DNA from: Carnegiea gigantea
Taxonomy: Eukaryota; Streptophyta; Magnoliopsida; Caryophyllales; Cactaceae
Reading direction: 5' to 3'
Length of the DNA stretch: 64,000 nt
Assembly (NCBI GenBank): GCA_029747015.1
Contig: JAKOGI010000002.1
Span: 2,450,001 to 2,514,000 of the forward strand
Below the pieces are notes generated by a model. That model saw only the letters and a program-made list of their open reading frames with translations. It ran no database searches and was not told the DNA's origin. The position numbers and the translations under genes are program-made. This document shows, in pieces, positions 47,332 through 61,880 of this stretch. The first letter of the stretch is position 1; each line of letters opens with the position of its first letter.

Positions 47332-48200
47332 TTCCCGCTATATAAATGAACCCAGAAAACCCAGAAGTTAGAAACTCAAATTTAGCCCATACCCAGCATG
47401 AATCAGCAACAGAGTGCATGAGTTTCCTACATTTCTTCACTCAAAGTAGATCTAAAAGCTTGATATTTTATGATAAAAGTTTGAAACTTTATGATGCAGC
47501 AAACAAGGATGAAGAAGCACAACCTTATTATATGATCAATTATTAATCTTCCCAAGTTTAGGGAATTTGAGGTGAGGAGAAAATTGGCGGTTTCTTTTTT
47601 GGGGGGGGGGTTGGGCATAGTAGAAGATGAAGTTTGCAAAAGAGGAAGTAAACGAATAATTTAAAGGAAGAACTAAATGGCCAAAATAAGCAATGAAATT
47701 GTTGCTCCAGAAAGGGTGAGAAAGAACAACAGTAGACCAACCCTAGATGGAAACATAAGGATGGTGATAGAGAGGAGAGAGATTGGAACAAGTGTCAAAG
47801 AATAACGGGAAAAAGAAAAGGAAAAAAAAAAAGGGAAAATAACTTCAGGTAAATAATAAAGAAAGAAGGAAAGAGAAAATGTATTGGACAGCGATTGAGG
47901 ACTCAGAATGGGAGTGGGTAGGATTCCCACTGACACAAATTACTACCACTTCGTTGTCGGTTAACGGGAGCGGTTTGAGATTTCACCAACACCGTAGGCC
48001 AACTCTCCAATCGTCAGAAGAGAGAGAAAACCCAAACCCCAGTAAAAATTCAGGCCTCTTTTATAACTTTTTATTTTAACAAAAAAGGCGGGGCCCTTTC
48101 ACAAAACGGAGATTCCAAATGTAGTCAGGCCCTTCTTCAATTTTTCTTTTCTGGTCATTTTCGTTAAAAAAAAATGGCAGATTTTTTAAAAGGAAATTGT
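47332..48200 (-). promoter_or_regulatory. SVP-like: 5' flank of the complete MADS gene
   Basis: Putative 5'UTR and proximal promoter, conserved with 1274-2480. A G-run is at 47601-47610. No exact CArG box or TATA box was identified with confidence. Confidence 0.5.
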
Positions 48201-49265
48201 GGTGAATCATGATGATTCGTACAAATGGGTTTACTGGACTGCAATGTACGAACAGCCGAAACGTATTAATGTGAAATTGTACGCTCCCCTCTTATCAATA
48301 TTCATGTTCAAATTTGCCACTGCATTTCTGGAGGAACTGATAGATTTTGCACGGAAAATCAACCACATGGATTGCGAGTAATTAGATACATGCTCATCTT
48401 GCGGATTCGCACGAAAGATAGATTCACCTCTAAATTTTATCCAATTAAATCTCCTCTTGATTTCAGTTAAGTACATATTTTATACTATTATTGTTGATAA
48501 TTAATATCTAATATTTAATTTTGTATATAGTTGATGCAGTTTATATTTCTAGAAGTGACAATGTTTAGAGATAGAATGAATGTGAAATGCTTATGATTTG
48601 TAGGAGGTCAGGGATGTATTCGATAAAAATAGTTGTTTTACCAGTGGTTAATAGGGGTTGGCAATTTCACACATATCCCAAAAAACGTTGTAAAAACCTA
48701 AAATATATAGATGATGGATGATGGTTTGACGGAATGGGTTGGAAGCGGGTGATGCTCTATCCGATTCGTCATCTAATCCATCATCCGCTTAGTTATCCAT
48801 ATATTATCGCCTTTAAATTTGTTTTTTTTTTATGTTTGTCCTTTAAATTTTACCAATTTCTTGAATAATTATATTATTAATTTTATAAATTTTATCAAAA
48901 TTAATATGATAAATATGGTATTTATTTATTTCTTATACCTAAAATTTCTTTTTTATACTTTTCAAAAGACAAAACTTATTTGTTCTCATAAATTTGCTAA
49001 TATATTACACCTAAATTTCCATTACCTTTTTATGACTCGATCTACCCATTTTCATCCGCGGATAATAGATGGATGGATTGTACTAGATTTTTGCAGACAA
49101 TTGATGAACTGGATGACGATCATGAAAACGGGTGATAGAGGCAGATGAAGATTCACCCGATTCATTGTCATTTGTCACCCCCAAATTGGTTAACTACTTT
49201 ATTAATGTTAATTGTTTCATCAGCAACTAACTGTATTGCACTAGTGTTTAGTAAGTAGCTATTTA

Positions 49266-50240
49266 GGCTATGTTCTTTTCGTGGGTCAATTATAATTTAC
49301 CAACTCCAACCCCAACCCAACCCACTTCAACCCACTTCAACCTATTCCAACCTACTTCAATCCACTTGAAAGAAAAATACAAATTTCAACCTACTTCAAC
49401 CTACCTCAACCTACTTCAACCTACTTCAACCCACTTCAACCCACCCCCTTCATAATTTTAATAGTTTGTGAAGTATCATGTGAGATTTAATCATTCTTAC
49501 ATCAAAAAGTTCACTATACTATTTTTTTGTAAATTATCGTACTTTGGAATTGTTTTATTTTTGTATTTTTCTATTTTTTAGTTTTTAATTTTTAAATTTT
49601 TAAATTTTTAAATTTTTTATTTTTAATTTTTTGTATTTAATTTTTATTTTTTAATTTTTAAATTTTTAAATTTTTAAATTTTTAATTTTATTTTTAATTT
49701 TTTGTATTCAATTTTTATTTTTTATTTTTTATTTTTTCATTTTATTTTTTATTTTTGTATTTAATTTTTATTTTTAATTTTTAATTTTTAATTTTTAATT
49801 TTTAATTTTTAATTTTTTATATTTCTTTTTTAATTTTTAATTTTTAATTTTTAATTTTTAATTTTTAATTTTTAATTTTTTATATTTCTTTTTTAATTTT
49901 TAATTTTTGTATTTTTGTATTTTTTTAATTTTTTGTATTTATTTTTTAATTTTTTACTTTTTAGTTTTATTCCAAACAAAAGTTACAGAAAATTTCAAAA
50001 AAATAAAAAATAAAAAATAAAAATTCCACAAAATTTTGATAACTTCATAAATTATTACACATTAATTACATTCTCATTATTTTAATCCACTTTAACCCAC
50101 CACACAAAAAATATACCAACTTCAACCCAATTCAACCTATTTCAACCCACCTCCAAAAAAAAAAAAAATACCAACTTCAACCCACCTCAATCCACTTCGC
50201 CCTTTTACCTACTCAATTTACCCACGAAAAGAACAGGCCC
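49266..50240. mobile_element. PIF/Harbinger-like element, 975 bp
   Basis: The ends are GGCTATGTTCTTTTCGTGGG and the complement of GGGCCTGTTCTTTTCGTGGG. A TTA duplication lies at 49263-49265 and 50241-50243. Copies C (about 55497) and D (about 59690) show the empty site. The interior has ACTTCAACC repeats near both ends and a long TTTTTAATT low-complexity core (49550-49980). Confidence 0.85.
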
Positions 50241-51230
50241 TTAGTTACTAATTTAAAATAAATGTGTATAATGAAGATAGTTCTTCATGTAGCATATCAA
50301 TGTAAAATGACTTTAAATCACAATAAACAAAGGTCTTTACGAAACAATATTATAAATTTGAAATTTGATATGCGACTATTAGGTAATAATTCTCAAAATA
50401 TACTTTTAGTAGCTTTTTAAAATCACTATATAGACCTCTTATTAATACGTCATCCATTATTTTTGCCAAATACTTAAGGATAATGGCTCACAACAATTTG
50501 ACCAATACAAACTAAAATCTGGTCTAATGGCATAACTTGAAAATTTTAGGGGGCGGGTTAATGTGATATAAATTATTTGTTTGTTAAGAGATTTTTGGCT
50601 AATACATAGAATTATCCTTGAATATGTTAAATTATCTCTTTTACGTGTCAATAAATAATGCATAATGGTTATTTTAGGCTCAACTTGAATCAGGTTTAAT
50701 GGCAATAACTCTTATAGAGTTATAGGTTTACATATTCAGCTATATCTATATACATACTTTTTGAAATTGATACAAAAGAACATCTCTTAATCTTTAGTGA
50801 ATAAATAATAAAATCTAAATAATTTTCAAAATAAGGAATGAAGACGAAAATTTAAATAATGTATGTACGTGAAAGCACTAACAATGAACAAAATCAATAG
50901 TGACTTATCTATAGCAAAAGGAAGAGCTTTATCACTGATATTGGGGGGGGGGGGGGGCGGGTGTGGGGGCCGGGGCGGCGACGGGATATGGCTTTATTTT
51001 TCGGGCGGGCGGGGGGGGGGGGAATAATGAAAGAAAATCATGTCCGGAGAGAAGGGAGTCATAGGAATAGCAGACGTACACCACATTGAAAATAGTCCAA
51101 GCAAAAACAATTGGCTACAAAAGAATTCAAACCTGCGATCAAAACAGAAAATAAGGGCAAGGCCACATGAGGGGCCAAGGTTGCTGAGCTAGCAAAAAAA
51201 TGTTATGGTTATGTCTCATATAGGACTTAA

Positions 51231-51436
51231 AGCTTGTTCTTTTTGTTAAAAAATAGGGGTTAAATATAGATAAAGTTAATTGAAATTGATTAAAGTGACT
51301 ATTTTTTTGTTGAAATGAATTGAAGTGGGTTAAAGTTGATATATTTTTTATATGATGGGTAGAAGTTAATTAAAATAGTAGCTTGAAATTGATTGAAGTT
51401 GATAAATTAAAATTTACTAACGAAAAGAACAGGGCT
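51231..51436. mobile_element. PIF/Harbinger-like MITE, short member
   Basis: The ends are AGCTTGTTCTTTTTG and the complement of AGCCCTGTTCTTTTCG. The interior is rich in GAAGTTGATT-type units. Same family as 19352, 19018 and 49266. Confidence 0.72.
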
Positions 51437-52110
51437 TTAATCAATGAATTGATAGAAGGGTCATGGCCCCCAATATCCCCCTCCCCCAAAAGAAAAAATC
51501 TGCTCTGCTCTAGTTCAACCTCCATGTCGAACAAGTATGATGGAGAATGTATGCTGTTATTCCTTTGCGCTACGTTCAAGTCTGTGGGGCTTTTGAAGTA
51601 AATTGGATGAACAGATATGGTTGTTCACTTAGATATGCTTCTCTTTCTATTTTTTCACACTCACTTTGTCAGGATTTTCTTTTTTTTATTGTTTGATGAT
51701 AATTTGAATAGAACCCTTATAAGAATAGCTACCTAATATTTTATACTTGCCTTTGGGGTGGGAAAAAAAAAGTAAATGGGGCTTTGGGGTTTTGGGGGGG
51801 GGGGGGGGGTTGTTTCTTCTCATGAAGATGATTTATGGGGCGTGCAACAAGTTGGACACGATTCCCTCTTTTACACATCGATGGTGAGAGTGTGATAGAG
51901 AAGTAACAGATACAACTAGCCCCAAAATAGGATTTTGATGGGTATAGAAAACTCCATAACACCTTCTGGTCCTTGTCAATTGTTATAATTTAAGAGAAAT
52001 GAAATTGCAAATGTCCTCGCACTGAAAATTGCAATATCAAGGACTTAATTAAAGGTCTCATATGCTAATTAAATACTATTACAATAATAATTCTCAGTGT
52101 TGATAGAGTT

Positions 52111-52289
52111 GGTAAAAATTCAGGTTCGGGTTGATTTGGATCTGAACAAATCATACGTTCTGATAAAAATATCATACCCAAATCCTATTCGGATTATAAA
52201 TCGGACACTTTGTCAAGACTCGGATCCGGACCCGAATGTCTGATGTCCGGACCCGATTGTCTAAATATCCGAATTTGTAATATAATTTT
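52111..52289. other. Junction between repeat units B and C
   Basis: This holds CGGGTT/CCGGACCCGA-rich sequence resembling the interior of the MITE at 56125. It is probably a decayed fragment of that family. Confidence 0.35.
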
Positions 52290-52663
52290 AGAACATTTTA
52301 TTTAGGTACTTATTTTACGCTATTATTGTCGAAAATTAATATTTAATATTTAATTATGTATACAATTGATGCAGTTTATATTTCTAAACGTGACCCTATT
52401 TAGAGATGAAGGGAAAGTGAACTACTTAGGATTTGTAGGAGGTTAAGAATGTGTTCGATAAAATTAGTTGTTTCAATAACAGAGTAGGGGCGGCAATTTC
52501 ACTTATATCTGATGAATATTCATTCCACCCGACTGAAAAAGGTATGTGAAAACGCAAAATATATGAATGATGGATGATGGTTTGACGGATTTGGTTTGAT
52601 GCACGTAATGCTCCATCCGACGCGTCACCCAATCCATCACCTGCTTAGTCATCTACTTGTTTA

Positions 52664-55046
<2,383 letters not shown>

Positions 55047-56124
55047 TATTTTTTATTTTTCTTCTTTAAATTTTAACCATGTCTTGAATGACTATATTGT
55101 GAATTTTATAATTTTTATCAAAATTAATATGATAAATATAATATTTATTCATTTCTTATATCTAAAAAATATCTTTTTTAGACTTTTCAAATGGCAAAGC
55201 TTATTTGTTCTCATAAATTGGCTAATGTATTACACCTAAGCTTTCATCACCTGTTTACAGCTAAATCCATCTGTTTTTTCCCACAGATCATGGACGGATG
55301 GATTGGATTGGATTGGATTTTTGTAGGCAATGGATGAATTGGATAAAGAGGATGAAAGCGGGTGATCGAGGCGGATGAAGATTCACCCGATCTGAACATG
55401 ATCCATTGCCACCCCTAAATTGGTTAGCTACTTTACTAACAATTAACTGTTTCATTGGCAATTAACTGTCTTATACTGGTGTTTAGTAAGTAGCTATTTA
55501 CTTACTAATTTAAAATAAATGTGTACGATAAAGATAGTTCTTTCAGTAGTATATCTATGTAAAATGACTTAAATCACAATGAATAAAGTTCTTTATGAAA
55601 TAAGATAACAAATTTGAAACTTGAAATGCAACTATTATGTAATAATTCTCAAACGATACTTTCAGTAGCTTTTTAAAATCACTATATAAGCCTCTTATTA
55701 CTACATCGTCCATTATTTTTGCCAAATATTTAAGGATAAAGCTCACAACAATTTGATCAAAACAGACTAACCTCTATTTTAGTGGGAGAGCCAGAAAATT
55801 TTGCTGGGGGCGGGTTAATGTGGTATAAATTATTTGTTTGCTAAGAGATTTTTGACTAATACATAGAATTATCCTAAAATATATTAAATTATTTCTTTTA
55901 TGTGTCAATAAATAATGCGCAATGGTTATTTTAGACTGAATTTGAATAAGGTCAATTGGCAATAACTCTTACAGAGATATAGGTTTTACATAAATAATGC
56001 GCAATGGTTATTTCAGACTGAATTTGAATCAGGTTAAACGGCAATAACTCTTACAGAGTTATAAGTTTTACATATTGAGCTAATTGGTGTATATATGTGT
56101 GTGTGCATGTGTGCGCACACGCTC

Positions 56125-56440
56125 GTAGACCTAACAAATAGGTCATTCGGATTGGGTACGTGTACGGGTCGGGTCAAGTTTGGGTCGGGTCATGTTCGGG
56201 TTAAGTGACATTTCGAGTTGCTTCGGTTTGGGTCGGGTAACAAGCAATTTTTGGTCAAATACGCTCGTCATGTCAAAACAAGTAACTTTATAGAAATTTT
56301 TCGGTTGGGTATGGTTCGGTTCGGATCAATTCGAATTTCGCGTCCACGTTCGGGTGAGCATATTTTGAATGTCGGGTCGGGTATGGGTCCGAATCGTTTG
56401 GTTTAAATTTCGGATCTCGAGTCAAATTTGTTAGGTCTAC
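56125..56440. mobile_element. MITE with GTAGACCTAACAAAT termini, 316 bp
   Basis: Terminal inverted repeat GTAGACCTAACAAAT at both ends. 8-bp flanks ACACGCTC and ACACGGTG (6 of 8 equal) suggest a hAT-type duplication. The interior is full of GGGTCGGGT units. It is absent from the matching place in copy B. Confidence 0.8.
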
Positions 56441-58849
56441 ACACGGTGCGCGTTGATACAAAAATAGCATCTCATAACCTTTAATTAATAAATAATAAAA
56501 TACAACTAATTATCAAATAAGGAATGAAAAAGGAAACTTTAAATGATGTATGTACGTGAAAACATGCACTAATAATGAACAAAATCAATGGTGGCGTATA
56601 TAGAGCAAAATGAAGTGTTTTATGACTAATATTGGGGTCATGGGGTGGGCCAGAAATAGCTTGATGGATGGCAATTTTTTTTGGGGGGGGGGGGGGGGTT
56701 AGAAGTAATGAAAGAAAATTATGTGTGGAGAGAAGGGAGCCATTGCAATAGCAGATGTACGCCACATTGAAAATAGTCCAAGCAAAACAATTAGCTACAA
56801 AAGAATTCGAACCTGCGATCCAAATAGAAAATAGGGATAAGGCCCCACGAGGGGCCGCAGCTGCTGAGCTACCAGCCTACCAGAAAAATGATTGTGTGGT
56901 TTTGTCTCATCTATTACTTAACCAATCAGTTCAACCTTCGTTGTGTAACAAATATGAAGGAGGACGTATGCTTTTATCCCTTTGCCCTACGTTTAGATGA
57001 GTGAAGCTTTTGCAATAAATTGAATACCCAAATATGATTGTTCACTTGTATGTACTTCTCTTTCGATTTTTTATACTCGTTGTATCGAAATTTTTTCTTT
57101 CTTCTTATCGATAATAATGTGGTTAGAATCCTTGCAAGAATGCCCATCTAATATCTTGTACTTACCTTCAAAAAAAAAAACGAAATGGGGCTTTGGTTTT
57201 TTTTGGGGGGGGGGGATTTCTTCTCATGAAGATGATTTATTGGGTGTGCAACAAGTTGGTCACGATTCCCTCTTTTACCCATTGATCATGATAGTGTGAT
57301 GGAGATGTAGCAGGTACAAGTAACCCCAAATAGGACTTTGATGGGTATAGAAAACTCCGTAATACCTCCTTGTCCTTTTCAATTATTATAATTTAAGAGA
57401 AATGAAATTGCAAATGTCCTCGTATCGAAAATTGCAATATCTACGACTTTATGATAATTAAATACTATTACAACAACAATTCCTAGTGTAGATTTCGTTT
57501 GTGTAGAGTTTGAGTATACACATAAATAGACAACTTTATCGATGCAAATATCAATACATATAGAAAGATGAATTCCAATAGATCTACAAAATAGGGAGGG
57601 GGCATTTTAGTGTTGAAAACATTTGGACACACCAAATGTTACAAGAATAATAGATATCATAATCCAGTGATAACATATGAATAATAAAGATAAATGTGGT
57701 ACGTCAGATAACATTATGTTACCAGGATGAAAGCACTATAACATAGAAAAATACAAGAAATGCATGATAAGTAATAACTAAAACCATGATAAGTAATGAC
57801 CAAAATCACATGTTAGCAACAATCTATATGCACTCATGCGTTAAAAAAGGGAAGCACCAAGCTACCCAAGATCTAAGGACTTAATCCTGGATCTTCATAA
57901 ATTCACATACTGAGTCAGTCATCTATTAATTCTAAATTAATCAAATCACATCTAACCACTTCATGCAAATCTTCCTAAGTCTACATTGACCTTTTATACT
58001 CTTAGGAAGGTAAATCATTCCACATACCCTCACTGATGCATCCATACTTTTTCAGTTTCTTCTCACATGACCATACTATCTAAATCTGACCTCTATCATC
58101 TTAGCTTCTATTAGTATCACTCTTACTTTGCATCTAATAACTTAAGACCTGATCATATTTAATCTCTTATGACCATACATACAATGCATCTTGCTCTATG
58201 CGATGAGCATCCTCTTAAGTCTTTTTTTTATTGGCTAGCACTCAGCATCAAAATGCAAGAAATATATATACAAAATAGAGTACAATTTATCTAATGATCC
58301 AATAAGACAATTTTCTTAAGATACCTCCTGTCCCTACAATGATGAAGAAGAGAGATGAGTCATGTACTACATAAGAAAGAACAAGCCTTGATGGTATGTG
58401 GACTTTCATATAAGGAAGTGACTCAAATAGCCTCCCTTGTGGGGAAAGCATAAACAGGTAAGGTATTTGTGATCAAGCTATTTAGGAAATAAAACTCTAC
58501 CCAATCAATGGGAAAACACTTCCAAGATATGCTCAAACCTCTATGAAAGCATGCTAAGATTACCAATTTATAACAAAAATTCATAAATTTTTAAAATTTA
58601 ATTAATTTGTTATAAAAAATCATCAATTTACCCCCAAAAAAAAAGTCAACAATGACTCGCAAAAATTCATCAAGTCGACTAAAAAGATAACAAATGCGTG
58701 TGCGTAAGTATTTCATTGGCATACCTAACTTTGCACGCCAAGGAGTAACATATAATTTGCGCCTCACGTCCCTCTTGTCAGTATTCATATTCAAGTTTGC
58801 CATTGCATTTATGTAGGAGCAGGATAGATTTTGGTTAAAAATTCAACCC

Positions 58850-59264
58850 TTTTTTTTGGAAAAAGGTAAGTGCATCATTGAAACCATAGGCAGCTCTTCT
58901 CTCAAGAGATCTACCTATGTTAGCATCCGCTAAGACACGAAGAAGTTTGACAGGAAGCGGAGGAGAATAGAAATTGGAACTATAAAAAGGTAAAACAAAG
59001 TCGACCTTCACTAACCAATCTGTCGCCATGTTACCTTCACGATATACGTGCTGAACTTGAAAGCTAGTTGCTTGCCGTAGAAGAATTTAAATATCTCGAA
59101 CCAAAGTATGGATTACCCATGGTATCCTAATTTTACCCTATATTGCTTGGATAAGAATTTTGTTATTCCCTCAATAATAATATTCATGTACTCGGATTGG
59201 ATGACCTTATAAACTCTCTGTCTCATAGGTGTCACCTTAGCTGCTAGAATAAATGTATTGCTCA
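58850..59264 (-). mobile_element. 5'-truncated LINE (L1-type) with RNase H fragment
   Basis: In minus orientation it encodes broken plant LINE RNase H pieces (FQVQHVYREGNMATDWLVKV). It ends in a poly-A tail (poly-T at 58850-58857 on the plus strand). Flanks AAAAATTCAACCC (58837-58849) and AGAAATTTAATCA (59265-59277) match at 9 of 13, a decayed target-site duplication. Copy B shows the empty site near 48350. Confidence 0.85.
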
Positions 59265-60749
59265 AGAAATTTAATCATATGGATTTTGAGTAATTGAGAT
59301 ATGTGCTAATCTCGTGGATTCACGTGACAAGATAAAATATGGTGGCTAGGGCAGGCATTGAGATAAATCAATTTCAACTCTATACTTTATCCAACGTAAT
59401 CTCCTACTGATTTTAGTTAGGTCTTTGTTTACACTATTATTGTTGATGATCAATATTTAATATTTAATTATGTATACAACTGATGTAGTTTATATTTATG
59501 AAAGTGGCTATCTTTAAGGATATAGGGAAAGAGGAAAAGGGGAATACTTATGATTGGTAGGAGCTCAAGAATTTGTTCAGTAAAATTAGCTGTTTTAATT
59601 AGTAATGTTTCACTACTTTACTAACTATTAGTTGTTTCGTTATCCTTTAATTGTCTCCTAATAGTGTTTATTAGTTAGCTATTTAACTACTGATTTAAAA
59701 TAAATGTGTACGGTAAAGATAGTTTTTCAGATAGTATATTCATGTAAAATGATTTTAAAAGTAAAAATACAATGAATAAAAGGTTTTTATGAAATAAAAA
59801 TGATAACTTTAAAATTTGAAATACAACTACTGGATAGTGGTTCTTGAAAGCTACTTTTGTTTTTTTTTAAAAAAAATACCTAAAATTCTAATTACTAAAC
59901 TCATTCATTACTTTTGCCAAACATTTAAAAACAATGGTATACAACAATTTGACTAATATAAACTGTTAATCTCTATTTTAACCTCTATTACCGAACAACT
60001 GTGATGAAAGACGTATGCTTTTACCCCATCTGCCCTAATTTTGAGTGAAAGGAATGGGAGAATTTCTTATTACGAAGACGATTTATTTGGTGTGCTAAAA
60101 GTTGTTCACGGTTCCCTCTTTTACACTTTGTCACACTGAAATGGTGTGATAGAGAAGCAACTCATATAACTAGCCTCAAATTGGATTTTGATGGGTATGG
60201 TAAACTCCATACCATCTCCTTGTCCCTCTCAATTATTATAATTTTAGAAAAATGAAATTGCAAATGTCCTCACTACAATCCAATATCAACTACTTAATAG
60301 AAGGCGTCATGAATGAGTTAATACATTTATAAACGACCTTATCTATACAAGCATCACTATATACAGAGAGATAGATTAAAAACAACCCACAAAAAAAGGA
60401 AAAATATTTTAGCATTGAAAATCTTTTAACACATAGAATGTAACAAAAATAGTAGACATCAGAAAAAAAGACAACATATAAATAATAAAGATGACTGCGG
60501 TACATTAAATAATATTATGTTAGACAATAAAAATTTATGCCAAAATCAAAATACTACTCAAATACAAAAGTACAAGAAATGCATGATAAGTAATAGCCAA
60601 TACCACATGTTAACACTCCTTATGCACTCATGAGCTAAAAGAGGAAAGTACCAAGCTACCTAAGATACACAACTTAATCTTGGATCTGTATAAACTCATA
60701 TATTGAGTCATGTCATCTATTAATCATAAATTTGATAGCATCTAGCCAC

Positions 60750-60903
60750 TTTGTTTAAGTGGTTTGACACTTGTTCCCATTAAGAAATGTCCCGTCTTCG
60801 AGTCCGGTGAATTGAGAGCATCTGCAAAGGAATAATTCTATCCGTTATTGAGCTAACAATAGCTCGACTCAAGTGAAAAGGAGGATCTAAGACCCAAAAA
60901 AAA
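60750..60903 (+). mobile_element. tRNA-derived SINE
   Basis: An insertion absent from copy C. It has a box A-like TAAGTGGTTTGACACTTG at the start and a box B-like CTTCGAGTCC at 60796-60805, and ends with a short poly-A (60896-60903). This is the layout of plant tRNA-derived SINEs. Confidence 0.72.
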
Positions 60904-61216
60904 TTCTTCCTAAGTTCACCTCGGCCTCTTCTACTAGCAGGAAGGTTGATCATTTCACATACTCTCTGGTGCATCCATACTTTTTCTCCTCACATAACCA
61001 ACTATTTAGGTATAACTCTATCATCTTACCTTCTACAGTTCTATTGTATCACTCCTACTTTGTATCTAATAACTCATATGACCACACATCCAATGTATCA
61101 TCTTTCTCGATGTGATGACCATCCTCTTTAAGTCTTTTAGATTGGCTAACACTCAGTGCCAAAATGCAAAAATATATAAAAGGAAGTACAATTTAATTAT
61201 ATAATAATCAAATAAG

Positions 61217-61567
61217 ACAATTTTATGTTTTATGTTTGTTACCTTTGTTTCAGTTGTGGACTGCTCTTGGGCATATTAGTATTATGTCGCTACTTACTAC
61301 TTAAGGTACGTACAACTCTCACCCCTCCTTTATGGTTCACTATAATTAATGCTATTTTAAGTAATTATGTCTTTTGTTTGTTACATATCTTTGCTTATCA
61401 AACGATTTTAGACTTCTAAAACATTTTAAAAATTTTTTTTACATTGATCTATTGGAATCGATATCTCTACAAACAGTCATCTTTTTAGAGAAAAAAACTA
61501 CCTACCTCTGAATCTCCTCACAGGACCACACTGAGAAGAGTTGTTGTTATATCGAATGATAAAATTT
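61217..61567. other. Unclassified insertion in copy D
   Basis: About 350 bp interrupt the GACAATTTTCTTAAG stretch of copy C. No inverted ends or ORF of note. Confidence 0.45.
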
Positions 61568-61880
61568 TCTTAAGCTACCTCCCGTCCCAGAATGAAAAAG
61601 AAGAAAGATGAGTCATGTACTACACAAAAAAAGGAACAAACCTTGATGGTATGTGGCCTTTCTTATAAGAAAGTGATTCAAGTACCCGCCCTTAGTTGTC
61701 ATTACTCCTCTTTATCCTAGGTTGTCACGAGGAAAGCATAAAGAGATATGGTCTTTTGTGATCCCCTAGAGAGAAGGATCTATACCATATGATAAAGTTA
61801 TTTAGGAAGTAAAGCTCTACCCAACCGATGGGATAATACTTCTAATATATCTTCAAATCTCCATGCAAGCATGTTAAGAT

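Larger units (their letters stand above)
45661..49262. repeat. Segmental duplication, copy B
   Basis: Counterpart of 1-3482 plus 12503-12621. It carries MADS exon 1 of the complete gene. It lacks the CACTA element and the MITE of copy A, and has its own MITE at 45911-46343. Confidence 0.93.
48430..52110. repeat. Distal upstream repeat unit, copy B
   Basis: First of three diverged tandem copies of the distal MADS upstream region. Shared landmarks include ATGCAGTTTATATTTCT, ACTAATTTAAAATAAATGTG and CATGAAGATGATTTAT. Private insertions are at 49266-50240 and 51231-51436. It has no gene and holds long G-runs (50943-51022, 51794-51809). Confidence 0.82.
58690..61880. repeat. Distal upstream repeat unit, copy D
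   Basis: Third tandem unit. It aligns with copy B from about 48240 and with C to its end. Private insertions are a LINE (58850-59264), a SINE (60750-60903) and about 350 bp of unknown type (61217-61567). No gene was found. Confidence 0.8.

Noticed and set aside
49550..49980. TTTTTAATT repeats as a possible CRISPR-like or satellite array
   Set aside because: Low-complexity expansion inside a MITE, with no spacer structure.
60780..60974. Minus-strand ORF of 64 residues
   Set aside because: Reverse reading of a tRNA-derived SINE and its flank.
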